DNA from: Paragorgia papillata
Lineage: Eukaryota; Cnidaria; Anthozoa; Scleralcyonacea; Coralliidae
NCBI GenBank assembly: GCA_035771165.1
Contig: JAWNZC010000467.1
Coordinates: 1,673,501-1,737,500, forward strand
Reading direction: 5' to 3'
DNA: 64,000 bases
The position numbers were made by a program, and so were the translations under genes. This document shows, one piece after another, positions 24,171-34,165 of this stretch. Every line of letters starts with the position of its first letter. Positions within the stretch are counted from its first letter, which is position 1. Under the pieces are notes generated by a model that worked only from the letters and a program-made list of their open reading frames with translations, had not been told where the DNA came from and made no database searches.

Positions 24171-24338
24171 GGTGAGCGGATCAGGATCAACAGGACGAGT
24201 CAACCTGATCCTTCTCCAAGCACCAAGGCACAACGAGCAGGAACCAGTCGGGGGACCTGTTACCCAACCTTCCAAACGCGTAAGTATAAAGAAGATCCTT
24301 CTAAGAACCGACCGACAGATATAGTCGAGGTATGGTTT
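24171..24338 (+). repeat. split direct repeat B2
   Basis: Second copy of B1. Its last bases, GGTATGGTTTAA, run straight into BEL LTR sequence (TGTATTTAACTGTTATG), fixing the right end of the element. Confidence 0.85.
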
Positions 24339-24559
24339 AATGTATTTAACTGTTATGTAATGTATAGTAAGTAAATACTACAATTTGTACAGGGATTTTA
24401 CGGCTAAGTTAAAGGCGATTGAGAACGAATTAAAGTCAAGTATAAAGCAAAGTTTCGTACAACCTGTGCACGCAGCACACTACTTTTATTTCATTCTTTA
24501 AACAGCATAGCCCGATTCAGCCACGGATGGTTTAAACGAGGCCATGTAACAAATAGTTC

Positions 24560-26960
24560 ACGTACAATACAATACAATTTTATTTAGATCCTCCCCTCAG
24601 GGCTTTTCAGGTCTAATTACTTTTATGTCCATTTACATCTTAAATATATTTACAATGTGAGAATATAACAGGAATACTATGAATTACAAATTTAAGAATG
24701 CAATTAAGTCTACAAAAACTAATTTAACTCAACCTTAATTCAAAAGCCCATGGCCACAAATTTCGGTCACAAGAGCCCGCAGTACGTTAGCGGTTTCGCC
24801 CATGACAAAATCTAAATGGTGATAATTCTTACTTAAGAAATAGAAAACATTTTCCGTGTTTCCATAGAGATATAGAAACACGAGTGGAAGTTTGGAAGAA
24901 CGAGAAATTGTAGTGGGAACACGAGCCCGCAGGGCGAGTGTTTCCACGCTATTGCGAGTTCTCCCAAACTTCCACAAGTGTTTCTATAACTCTATGGAAA
25001 CACGGAAAAAATGTTTTCTATTTCCTTTATAAAATAACCTGTCGAAAATAGGTATAGAACGTAAAAATACTCACTGTATCAAAGCGTAAATTCTCCTTAC
25101 TCTTCATAATCACCGTAATGATGGCGTATTGAATGGCGTGGACCTTGCCGTGTTTCCATAAAGTTATAGAAACACGGCTTTCAACCAATCGCCGTGCTTG
25201 TTTCCAAAATGTTATTTTATAAATACAAATAGTCTACGACAATTAAATAATTGCAAATACAATTGTGCCTTTTGTAAATTTCTTTAATTACCCAAATCAT
25301 TTAAGTTTCTCCGATATCTTCTGTTCCTAACCGAAGATAAATAACCTCCGAAATCAATCTTCTTACCTTTCCCTTTTTATTATTGCTTTGAGTAATAATC
25401 CAGACCAGTTCGTCCACAAATCGCCGGGTAATTCCGTTAAACAGGCTTAAACTGCTTCAATTCATGCAACGATTGTTCGTGACTCACTCATTTTATCAAA
25501 ATTGCACAAATAGATCCTTACAGTTGGCTTGAAGTTCTTGTAGTTCACTGAAATTCAGTTATGGTCCCCTGGGTTAAGAGTATGTGTGATATTATCAAAT
25601 TTTATCTTACATGAAACTATCCCAGCCGCAAAATTTTGCACTAGTTGTAGTTTCTTTATACTCTGTTTGAATGTCCCTGGCCACACAGTCAAACAATAGT
25701 ATAATTTGCTAAATACGAAAGAGTTAATTATAGTTATTAAAGTTTCCTTTTCAAACAAATGTTTAACTCTATTGATTTAGCACAACGACCCCATAGGTTT
25801 AGATATTAGGTTAATAACATGTTCATTAAAAAAAAGACAAGAGTCCAATGACACTCTGGGATCTGTTGCACAAGATACCGGTGCTAATTCTTGTCCGAGA
25901 AAATGTACTGCTGGTACATTGATCATGGCAAGGACTTATCTAGTGCCAAATAGCAAAACATAGTTTTGTGTGTGTTAATGAGCAGGCAATTAGAACATGC
26001 AGCAACTGTTCTTAAATCTGCAGTTAGCTTATATTAGCTTGGTGTTGATGTCTTTAATTGAAAAGGACACAAAAAGTTTTAAGTCATCAACTGATTTTAT
26101 TTATGTATAGATTGAAAAGCAGTGGTGGACCCAATATAGATCCCTGCGGCACACCATGGGTAATGAGCTGGGATTCCGATAGGTGCTCTCCTATTAGAAC
26201 AGATTGGAAACGTCTATTAAGGTAACTTTTAAACCAAGCGGTTGCCGAGGGGTTTGTTCCAAAATGTTGCAGTTTTCCAGGAGAATAACATGGCTAATGC
26301 CATCGAACGCCTTGCTAAGATCAAGTAGTATAACTGCTGTTGCCATCTTACTATCTATAGCTTGGTGGACGTTTTCCGTTACCAAAAGTTTCAGGGCCTC
26401 AGTGGAATGATGTTTACGGTTACCACTCTGATGGGTGGTAAGCTTACCAGTCTCAGTCAAGTACGTAGAAAACTGTTCCAGCGCTACACCTTTACTCACC
26501 TTTGACACCACATGTATACCTTAGGTTGAGGTGGGATCTCCGCTCTTTTCCACGAACTCAAAAGAACCTAGCTCTTGATGAAAACTTGCATTAACCAATC
26601 CCGTTACAGTTGGCAATATATGTGGGTAGCAATCTTTTAGGGCATTTATAGATATTTTATCTTGTCCGAGTGCTTTATTAGATGGCATATTCCTAATCAC
26701 TTGCTTGATCTTGGTACAGGGTACCGGTGGGAAGGACAACAGAGCTATTAGGGCACTATCAGGATGTGTAGATGTAGGTTCAACATTATAGAACGAATAC
26801 CTAGTAAGTTGGAACGCGTCAGCCAATTTCTGTGCTGCTTTAGTTGTTTTTCCCCCTACTGATATAAAGTGGTTGTTCAGCTTGTGGATCCATGCATGTT
26901 TCGATACTTTAGCGACTGCAAATGAAATTTTAAATTTCGATTCCAAGTTGGTTCGTTGAA
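24560..26960 (-). pseudogene. CR1/L2-like LINE remnant
   Basis: Reading on the minus strand, 26946-26521 encodes a region upstream of RT (IRNMPSNKALGQDKISINAL). 26511-26194 has HSTEALKLLVTE and VILLDLSKAFDGISH (motif A). 26170-26120 carries GVPQGSILGP in the complement (motif B), and 25758-25555 the thumb (INSFVFSKLYYCLTVW, LQLVQNFAA). The tail at 24620-24560 reads GCCCTGAGGGGAGGATCTAA then AATAAAATTGTATTG, a LINE-type 3' end. Stops and frame changes interrupt it, and the foldback at 24831-25226 sits in its 3' part. No endonuclease part is visible, so it is 5'-truncated. Confidence 0.8.
24831..25226 (-). repeat. foldback element FB2, copy 2
   Basis: Inverted copy of 6150-6560. Palindromic half: TTCCGTGTTTCCATAGAG and complement around CCCGCAGGGCGAG. 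It is inserted in the 3' region of the minus-strand LINE. Confidence 0.75.
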
Positions 26961-27529
26961 AGTTGACACGATCGTATCCAAAGGCAATAGTTCCATATCT
27001 TCGTAGAGAGACTAAATACTATGAAATAAATACGGAGCTTCGAATTTGCACCACCGGCCATTTTGCACGTTCCCTTCCCCCCAACTTTGCCGTAAATTCC
27101 CCTTTTTTCACAAAACATGTACTTCAGCGCAAGTTTCCTTTTGAAGCTCTACCCCCTGAACAAAGCTTTTGAAGCTCTACACCCCCCATTACAACAGATT
27201 ATCACAGACTAAGTTAAATTATTTACAACGCATGACAACATTAACTCTTTCCTGTTCGAATTGATCTTTAGTATTTTATTCTGGCTAACGCCAGACGATT
27301 TTATTCATCTCTGGAGAAGCCCTCGGACAGGAATGAGTTAAACTAGATATCGTAAGTTAAATCAATTACATAAATAATTATAATCCTACATTAAAATAAA
27401 TTATAATTTCTATAATAAATTATTATAAGTAAGAGTCCTCGAGTTTTTGTTTAAGCGTACTATAAATTTTGGTGTCTCAAATAGATTGTGCGAGATAATC
27501 CCATAAGTGTACGCCACTATCCCGAAATG
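26961..27529. other. non-coding stretch
   Basis: I see no domain, RNA gene or terminal repeat here, apart from a duplicated TTTTGAAGCTCTA at 27139-27180. Confidence 0.5.
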
Positions 27530-27680
27530 AATATAAGAGCCCAGCTTAGTATCTTAATGTGAAAACCCATAATATATTCAAGATGAATAGAAAAGCTTAA
27601 AAAAAATTATTGACGTTTTATTGCTGACGTGCACATCAGTTTTCAGAATAAAAGGCAATTGAATAGTTAATTGAGAGTAT

Positions 27681-27690
<10 letters not shown>
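27530..27690 (-). repeat. PLE-associated terminal repeat, left (inverted) copy
   Basis: Read on the minus strand it matches 29060-29225: both contain CTTTTCTATTCAT, ATTATGGGTTT and TTAAGATACT, and both abut a (TA)n tract and GAGAGTAT or its complement. The two copies face each other around a PLE fragment. Confidence 0.6.
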
Positions 27691-27721
<31 letters not shown>

Positions 27722-27835
27722 TGGCAAACCAATAAGAAGTAACAAGAACGAAGTGTCAAGTCACACAGTGCTGGAAATGACTAGAATAAAGAAAGAGGTG
27801 TAGATGCGATGTTTTCGTGAAGATAGAGTTTGAAA

Positions 27836-28060
27836 TTAGAAATAAGTAAGTTTCGCGAATAAGTAGTTTGGAAAGTAGAATGACAAATCGTTAGGTGAAG
27901 TGGCGAGATCAGTATAATGGATGATTGAATGCCAGCCAGAAAGAGCATGGCTTGCCAGTTTCTTACCCGTCAAAGGCAAAATTCCCATCTGCTCTGGGAT
28001 ACGTGTATATAGATGGCGCCGAGTTTGGCCCAAATACAATGCTCAGCAGCATTGACACGT
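27836..28060 (-). pseudogene. Penelope-like element GIY-YIG endonuclease fragment
   Basis: The minus-strand frame reads LYLGQTRRHLYTRIPEQMGI followed by LTGKKLASHALS. The pattern Y-x-G-x-T-x-R-x-L-x-x-R-x-x-E is the second half of the GIY-YIG nuclease as found at the C-terminus of PLE proteins. The frame is open for 67 codons, but the upstream RT is not present. It is flanked by the inverted repeats at 27530-27690 and 29060-29225. Confidence 0.7.
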
Positions 28061-28200
28061 GTATATTTATAAACTACACGTGATCTCAGAAACGTGGGAA
28101 TTTGGTCCTCGAAAGGGAGGAAACTGGACAACCGACGTCCTGACTAGGAAATAAAGCATAATTTAATAATTTCTGTTCGAATCTGAATCGAAGGGGATAT

Positions 28201-28340
28201 ATATCACGGTTGCGATAAAATATGGATTTTATGTTCGAGTGGCAAGGACAATATCTCACGAGTGAGCGCAGCGAAAGAGTGAGATATTGCTCTTGCGACG
28301 AGAACATAAAATCCATATCTTTGAGCAACCGTGTAATATT
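28201..28340. repeat. foldback element FB1, copy 2
   Basis: The arms carry CACGGTTGC, ATATGGATTTTATGTTC and complements. The centre ATATCTCACGAGTGAGCGCA then GCGAAAGAGTGAGATATT matches the centre of 671-811. It is non-coding. Confidence 0.75.
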
Positions 28341-28404
28341 CTATTTATTATATGGACAATGAAATTATGCGTGCATGGAAGTGATGTTGATAAGAGATAA
28401 GTGT

Positions 28405-28608
28405 TGGAGAACACGGGTGACGTGTGCTGTTAGCGCGCTGCCTCTCACCAAAAAGATAAGCCTGGTTAGTACTTGGATGGGTGACCGCTTGGGAATGACC
28501 CCGTTGTCGGGCTTGGACTCGTGTGAGTAGAGTTGTAGTTGAACTCTCCTGTGCTTCGAGGGTTTTTCGCCGGGTTCTCCGGTTTTCGTCCCTCCATAAA
28601 ATTAACAC
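28405..28608 (+). mobile_element. SINE with tRNA-like A box and 5S rRNA-like head
   Basis: 28424-28450 resembles a tRNA 5' half (GTTAGCGCGCTGCCTCTCACC). 28460-28500 matches the 3' half of metazoan 5S rRNA, GCCTGGTTAGTACTTGGATG then GGTGACCGC and TGGGAATGACC, including the C-box control region used by TFIIIA. A GC-richer central domain follows (GAGTAGAGTTG, GTGCTTCGAGGGTTTTTCGC, CTCCGGTTTTCG, CCTCCATAAAATTAACACC) that I recognise as common to cnidarian SINE-like repeats. It is not a functional 5S gene because the 5' half is missing. Confidence 0.65.
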
Positions 28609-28645
28609 CTAATATCTTAGCTGTGATCCGTGGTCTGTGATCCGT

Positions 28646-28766
28646 GGCCTGGGATAATACTGGACATGCGCACATCTAGATAGCGTGAAGTGGTATTGGG
28701 CCAGAGTGCTCAAACTGCCACAAGGGTACTTAGCGTTGCAATATATATATATATATATATATATAC
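28646..28766 (-). repeat. PLE terminal-repeat fragment followed by (TA)n
   Basis: On the minus strand it reads CCCTTGTGGCAGTTTGAGCA, CACTTCACGCTATCTAGATG and GCGCATGTCCAGTATT, matching 56755-56825 closely and 57178-57230 more loosely. The last two are joined to PLE coding or ribozyme sequence, so this is a PLE end. Confidence 0.65.
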
Positions 28767-28895
28767 AAAGTATAAAGTATAGTTTTACCTTAAAGTCTTC
28801 GCTACCAGAGGTTTCACCCTAAACGGGATCATCAGGCGACTGAAAAACCTCTGGTAGCGAAGACTTTAAGGTAAAACTATACTTTATACTTTGTA
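28767..28895. repeat. 129-bp palindrome around a hammerhead motif
   Basis: Arms of about 50 bp, ACAAAGTATAAAGTATAG through CTACCAGAGGTTT and the complement, enclose about 30 bp. Part of one arm recurs at 29014-29056. It may come from two PLE ends joined head to head. Confidence 0.75.
28799..28840 (-). ncRNA. hammerhead ribozyme 1 (type I, PLE)
   Basis: On the minus strand: stem I TCGC pairs with GCGA; core CTGATGA; stem II CCC-GTTTA-GGG flanked by T and T; core GAAA; stem III CC-TCT-GG; cleavage triplet GTA. The order of these parts is that of a type I hammerhead with a very short stem III, the form known from PLEs. Predicted cleavage is after the A of GTA. Activity is untested. Confidence 0.7.
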
Positions 28896-28956
28896 TTTTG
28901 CTCTATCTATATATGGTATTGAGCACTCTCTAACATTTCGTGAACCAAAACTCACT

Positions 28957-29018
<62 letters not shown>

Positions 29019-29059
29019 AAGTATGAAGTATAGTTTTACCTTAAAGTCTTCGCTATTTA

Positions 29060-29225
29060 TTTATATATATATACTCTCAACTGTTCAATTACATTTTATT
29101 CTGAAGATGTTTCCTGCTAGCAACGAAACATTACTAAATTTCCTTTAAACTTTTCTATTCATGCCTTGAATTTATTATGGGTTTCCATATTAAGATACTG
29201 AGCTGAACTCATATATTTATTTTGA
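29060..29225 (+). repeat. PLE-associated terminal repeat, right copy
   Basis: Inverted partner of 27530-27690. It starts beside a long (TA)n tract (28960-29012) and contains CTGAAGATG then CAACGAAAC, which looks like a decayed hammerhead core but lacks stem I and the cleavage triplet. Confidence 0.55.
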
Positions 29226-29850
29226 GATTGCGCTTTCCGCCAGGAGAATCAATAGCAAAGATTGTATGGCAATATACTAGAAATATTCCGGAGCCTATGT
29301 GTTCCGGCCTTGGGTAGGTGTTAAAGACCCATACCTCAGGTGTTGTATTTGTGTTTAAAACACTCTTAATAACTCATGAAAAATTCAAAAGAATTTAATG
29401 TTTAATAAGTGCATGTATGTATGATACAACCCATTTGAGACACAATACGAATAGACCTATTAATATTCTGTATAATTCGATACAGAATACCAATAGAGTT
29501 AGAAACCTTTAGCAGCTGTATTACACGTACATATCAGGGCTATCTCAACTCTCAAACAGTGAAATTGACCTTTTTCTAACTAAATCCGAAAAAAAATATT
29601 ACTTATTTATTAACACCGCAGACTTCGAGTATTTTAAAGATTCGGCCCGAGCTTGTATATCCGATACTACGGCCACTCGTATTGTAAATAGTATATATTA
29701 TATTTAATAATAAACGTGTTTAACATATTCCCAAGAGCCCTTCCGTTCGAACACTTATAAAATAAGATACATTAAAAATAATCTAGCCTGGATTGAAAGT
29801 CTGGCTAAAAATTATATTCGCGTCTATATCTGGGTTAGATTCTCCCCCAA
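29226..29850. other. non-coding stretch
   Basis: I see no gene or repeat structure. Composition is AT-rich. Confidence 0.5.
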
Positions 29851-29854
29851 AAGA

Positions 29855-30903
29855 TTACGGCAGCGCGTTTAATATATTGTGTCGTTGTAAGTAAGTCATA
29901 CACCCGGTCCCACAGCTTTCCCAAACAACTGAACAGTATTTAAAGATGGACAAAAGCATAGCATGATATACTGCTAAACAAGACGTCTGAGGAAGTACTT
30001 TCCTAGCTCTTCTGGACATATTAAATCTCGAAAACATTTTTTTTTTACCCAAAGCCTGGTTTCCATTCGACTTCTCCAATCAGACGACTAGAGATATTTC
30101 GAATTGCCCAATCTGATTGGATGGATTCAGGCGATCGGAACAATTGAAGGGATCGAGACGATCTTATGGAATCCAGGCTTAAGTAATCGATGTTCTCCTT
30201 CCAAGATAATCTTGAATCGATAATTCACGTAGGTATTTGAGCTTATATAGCTTTTCCAGATAGGTGTCCTTTATTTGTAAGTTAAGGCTTGTAACAATAG
30301 AAAGCCGTTGGTGAGTCCTTAGCAACTTACAACTGTATAACGGGCCGTAAATATTTCTGATTCAGGAATAGAATCGTCTAGTTGAGTTTCAGTTAGGATA
30401 ATAATGTCATGTTGTGTTTGTGGTAACTCGAGGTCCAAAAGATGTCTTTTGTTTACTATACTTCTGGCATTAGCATAAAATACCGACAACGATTTTCCTT
30501 TAGGATTTAACTCACGGCTACAATTTGGAGGACAAGCCCGTTTCCTCATGTTAATAGTGTTTGTATTTACCTTGTTTGTACCAGGTAAAGGATGAATATC
30601 TCCACTTCGAGTTAGAACCAATTACGCAAGATTGAATGAAGCTGTACAGTTTACAAAATATGCCACTCTCGACTTTCTAAACTTTCTTTTACACAGCATA
30701 ATACGATGGCCACCCACTTGACTCGATGGAGAAGTCGCCAACAACTCAAACCCATCCGTATTGGATTTATAGTGTCCCAAATGATGGCAATAAACATTTA
30801 TAAATCGTTTAGAAGAATTTCGATTCTTGAATCGAAGTAGCAGCAGACAAAGGCTTAAAAAGACTACGGAGCAACACAAAGCATGTCTAACCGCCATGAC
30901 CCT
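29855..30903 (-). pseudogene. CR1/L2-like LINE, N-terminus and C-terminus joined by deletion
   Basis: From 30897 downward the frame starts MAVRHALCCSVVFLSLCLLL, a hydrophobic signal-like N-terminus. A stop near 30621 separates it from TRSGDIHPLPGT (30577-30603). Then come the first endonuclease blocks, LSVFYANARSIVNKRHLLDL and DIIILTETQLDDSI (metal-binding E in TETQLD). After about 30320 the protein jumps to a C-terminal RT part: 30079-29855 encodes SRRARKVLPQTSCLAVYHAM and FKYCSVVWESCG. Most of the endonuclease and all RT catalytic motifs are deleted. Confidence 0.75.
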
Positions 30904-31349
30904 ACAAACATGGCATCAGCTGGGATATATTTGCCTCTTTTGGTCTCTTCCACCGTAGCCATATAATGCCTGCTCAGTGTGTTAGCTACAAGTAACTCTG
31001 CTACCTCCTTGTAACTTACGTGCCAGTCATACGTGCGGAGCCTCGTTTTCATTCTCTGTAACAGCCTGGGTGCAGTAATGATTGGCTTCGTGAAGATGGT
31101 TTCTAGTAGCTTATGGTCGGAGTATTCGCACACGGGTCTTCCCTCTATCTTGACAGGATCAGCTTTCACTCCTGAAATATGAGAACGTGATCTATGCAAG
31201 AAACTAAAATTTTCTGGACGAAGACTTTGTCTTTGTTAAGTTTTACTCTCCGCTCTCGGCACTTTTTCAAAAAGCTTCTCCAGTTTCCCATCGCGATCTT
31301 TGACAGCTCCATACAGTATGTCACCCGCGACTCTGCGACTGTCTTGACT

Positions 31350-33443
31350 CAGGGGCGGATTTAGCGTTAGTCAAATAAGTCATACGACTAAGGTAAAAAA
31401 ATCAGCGAGAAAAAATAATTATCGTATCGTTCTTCCCTAAGTCTCAAGATCGCCGAGATAATCGATTAGGTGAGACTGCCGACCGGCATATTAACCCGCG
31501 TCGCGCGGTTTACTTTGTTCTTTCTAGACGGATTTGAGGCTATTGTATCAGCCGCTGTGATTGGTTGAATTTATAAATTAGCCTTTATAGCGATCTGGGA
31601 TTGGTTTGCCGGATGTTCGCCGGATTTCTTTGTCTTTCTCGACGGATTTAGACCCCTTGTATCACCCTTTCTGATTGGCTTAATTTTTCAATAGCTCTTT
31701 ATGAAGAGCACGGATTGGTTTAGCGGCGTTTTTACTTTGTAGTTCTCGACTGATTTGTGGACTGATCAGTGGCGATTCTGACTAACTTGCGCTAGTCTGG
31801 TCCGTATATTTACTACAAGGCACAAGCGGATTCTTTCGTTTCGAACATGGCTTTACCTAATACAAACGTAATAGATCTTGAATCTTGATGTATTCGCTTT
31901 GACGGGCAACCACGAGATTGTGTTGCGAGAGATTTATAAAACGGGAAGTTTAATACCGTCGACTCGAGGGTCAACAAGCGAAGGATGCTTTGCGCAAAGC
32001 CGAGCATTTTACCAAGATTGGCAAGACGCTTCAAAGGAATTTTGGCACTGAGATATACGTGGTAATATACGCCCAACCGAGACGCCAACAATGACAAGAA
32101 GAAACCTCGTGCTGCTCTCAAGTAAGCTTAATTTTCTAGTTATTTATAAATATTAAGTACGACAATAACAACCTTCGCCACGATTGAGACCACATGGCAT
32201 GTCTTCAAATGAAAGGTGACCTTTATTATTGTTAGAATCTTATTTGTTAATATATTTCTAGCTGTCCTTTCTTTCCTAGTCTTAATATCTACGTGTTTGT
32301 AGCGCAAGTAGCTCAAATTCATTCAGTGTTTTCCCCTCTAATTCTTGTATTTGTTAATGGTTTGAAAACTTAATTGAAACATGCCATCACCCTATTTATA
32401 TTAATGTGCTGTTGAGACTAGCATTGTAGCAAAGAGTAGCAAAGAATTGAAATACGTACAAGCTAAAGGATTTTGTCAAGATTGGATAATGTAGACTACT
32501 TCATAAATTCATAAAATAGATAGTGAGGTCTGGCAATCAATAATCATGTTATTTTATGTGAGAGGCCATAGGGCCTGTTTGGTTTTCAAGGTAGGGTTAC
32601 CCCTACCCTGGGTCAAAGTTATCACCCTGCTGCTTGGGTCAACTCCATTAGATGTGTGCTTACCAAGCACTAATGACAAGAAGCCTGGTACAAGTAAAAA
32701 GTTGTCTGGGGTAGGCGAGTTTAATAACCCTACCATGTAGCTACTAGGGTAACCCTAGTGTGGTGATAGGGCTATTCTAGCACCCGGGTTACCCTAGTGT
32801 CCTTGTAAATACAACAAACAAACAAAACAGTAAATGTATGAGAGCTACATGTAGGGTATCCAGCGTGGTAGAGTAACCCAGTGGTGGCTAGGGTAACCCT
32901 ACCTCCTTGTAAACAAGCCCTTAGTATAGAGACTGAGTCAGGCCTACAACGTTTTTGAATTTGACATAGTATTTAAATGTTTTAGGTCTGAGGCATCTGG
33001 GAATTGCCTATACAGCTCTGTTTTGAGCTCCTGTATAGAGTGAAATGATCCAACCTGCAGTATCGTTATCAGTTACATATAAAATATTTGAAGTCATGAA
33101 TCAGACTTATTAAATGTTTGAAGTAGATGTGTTGTATCTGTTGTTTATTTCTTGGTTAAAATAATTAAATCTGCTATTTCAATTACTGTAACATATAAAT
33201 TGTAAAATTATTTCTCAAATGAAATATAAAAATGAAACAATTTCCATTTAGACAAAATAATTTTTGGACATGATGGTACTTAGAAAATGCAAATTTTCCT
33301 CACTGTAGTACCCTCAGAATGCAGAAAAAGCATTTCAGACCCAAAATTTAAAACTTTTCTGGGGAGCATGACCCCCCCTGCCCACTCCCCCTAGAACCCA
33401 AATAGTTTGGACTAAGGTGACAAAAATCCTAGATCCGCCCCTG
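31350..33443 (+). mobile_element. non-autonomous hAT-like element C (5-bp TSD) in the Gypsy pol
   Basis: Left end CAGGGGCGGATTTAGCG, right end ATCCTAGATCCGCCCCTG, flanked by tgact at 31345-31349 and 33444-33448. Subterminal GTTAGTCAAA and GACTAAGGT motifs are shared with element A (2099-4956). The 2.1-kb body has no transposase. It contains a further inverted-repeat element at 32571-32922. The Gypsy frame resumes on both sides. Confidence 0.8.
32571..32922. mobile_element. MITE with GGGCCTGTTTG-type ends inside hAT C
   Basis: Left end GGGCCTGTTTGGTTTTCAAG and right end CTTGTAAACAAGCCC are inverted, and both sides carry several AGGGTAACCCTA motifs. Resemblance to PIF/Harbinger MITE ends is weak, and I could not define the duplication. 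Confidence 0.55.
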
Positions 33444-33726
33444 TGACTTACTTTAGATCGTCGATGACTTGATCTGGGCGGCTTTGAAATATTTCCTCGG
33501 CGAGATCTGAAATCACTAATGGCATGCGTTTCCATTTGTAGCAAGCAAAAGGCGTGTCAAAAGTCGTAAAGGTAGAATACCTTCAATGGTCTGCATGGGA
33601 TAATGGCACCTTTTTAGTCCTTTGTTGAGTAAGACGTGAATCACGGCAGACTGTTCCCATTGGATTTTCTTCAACTACGATTGAACTAATCCAGTCTGCA
33701 TGTAGGTTGATACAATTCTCAATTAT

Positions 33727-33876
33727 GTTGTTTGAAGCTTTGCATGGCGAAAATGTTATATAAGAAAGTTTGTATAGTCTTAAACCATGTTATGAAATTT
33801 TTTATTAATTTCTAATTTTTAAAAATTAATAAAAACTTTCATAACATGGTGTAAGACTACAAACTTTCTTATATAA
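33727..33876. repeat. small palindromic element in the Gypsy fragment
   Basis: At 33757-33876 arms of about 55 bp (TTATATAAGAAAGTTTGTA, AGTCTTA, CCATGTTATGAAA and complements) form a palindrome. The segment is bounded by a 13-bp direct repeat, aattctcaattat, at 33714-33726 and 33877-33889. Removing one copy with the insert restores the Gypsy reading. Confidence 0.6.
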
Positions 33877-34165
33877 AATTCTCAATTATACCATTATCTT
33901 TGAGTTCTGCTAGATGACTCTAAGCGGGTCTTTTACGGATTTAGGAAATCTTTAGCGCTGGTGGTTTTACTGCCTTAATGTTTTAATGACTTTCATGTAG
34001 AGCATGGGGCCCAGCTGTCCAAGTCCTTTGAAAACACGTTTGTACTTACTGATAATCAGTTCCATGGTTAACTCCACTTCTTCTGGTGTTGTTAGGACGG
34101 CATTGGTATATGCCTTTCTCTGAAAGGGCTCTGGCGTTTTCCTCATAAAATTGTAGTTAACATCT

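Larger units (their letters stand above)
18738..24338 (+). mobile_element. tyrosine-recombinase retroelement (PAT/Ngaro-type) nested in the BEL 3' LTR
   Basis: The order is A1 (18738-18913), gag-like ORF, RT-RNase H, tyrosine recombinase, B1 (23733-23907), A2 (23908-24085), B2 (24171-24338). A1/A2 and B1/B2 are near-identical direct copies. This split direct repeat architecture is the hallmark of PAT and Ngaro members of the DIRS order. No target duplication beyond the shared junction motif TTTAATG is seen, as expected for recombinase-mediated integration from a circle. Single-base frame changes and a deletion in the recombinase make this copy inactive. Confidence 0.9.
10998..24470 (+). mobile_element. 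BEL/Pao LTR retrotransposon, degenerate, with nested insertions
   Basis: Two LTRs flank gag, protease, Pao-type reverse transcriptase, RNase H and integrase remnants in BEL order. The host flanks carry a 5-bp duplication, cgcag (10993-10997 and 24471-24475), the usual BEL length. Where the LTRs can be compared (first ~140 bp) I count roughly ten mismatches, about 93% identity, so the insertion is old. Frameshifts, stops and deletions kill every frame. Later insertions: a Mutator-like MITE (11139-11317), hAT-like B' (14281-15180), a foldback (about 17771-18690) and a PAT/Ngaro-type element (18738-24338). Confidence 0.9.
17569..24470 (+). repeat. 3' LTR of the BEL element, in three pieces
   Basis: Pieces at 17569 to about 17770, 18690-18737 and 24339-24470 align in order with the 5' LTR, which is continuous over the same sites. 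The first break is in the (TA)n tract, the second after AAGTAAAATTTAATG. The last piece ends ACCTGTGCA followed by the target duplication cgcag. Confidence 0.85.
30900..34165 (-). pseudogene. Gypsy-type pol fragment, split by hAT C
   Basis: Reading minus from about 34160: KYKRVFKGLGQLGP (pre-RT). Near 33720, ADWISSIVVEENPMG and, in other frames, KRCHYPMQTIEGILP. At 33550-33450, YKWKRMPLVIS and PDQVIDD (the position of FGxxxAPxxFQ). After the hAT insertion come DILYGAVKDRDGKL (near motif C), ISGVKADPVKIEG, and RNase H: SDHKLLETIFTKPI, APRLLQRMKTRLRTYDW, LVANTLSRHY. Block order fits Gypsy elements of the Mag-like kind. Frame breaks, a lost catalytic YxDD and several deletions show it is dead. 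Confidence 0.8.

Noticed and set aside
28441..28500. Functional 5S rRNA gene
   Set aside because: Only the 3' half is present, followed by a SINE-type central domain and not a 5S 3' end.
29095..29140. Fifth hammerhead (CTGAAGA ... GAAAC)
   Set aside because: Stem II can form three pairs, but no GTA/GTC triplet and no stem I pairing follow; at best a decayed copy.
32546..32740. Overlapping open frames on both strands
   Set aside because: They lie in the inverted-repeat MITE inside hAT C and mirror its palindromic words.
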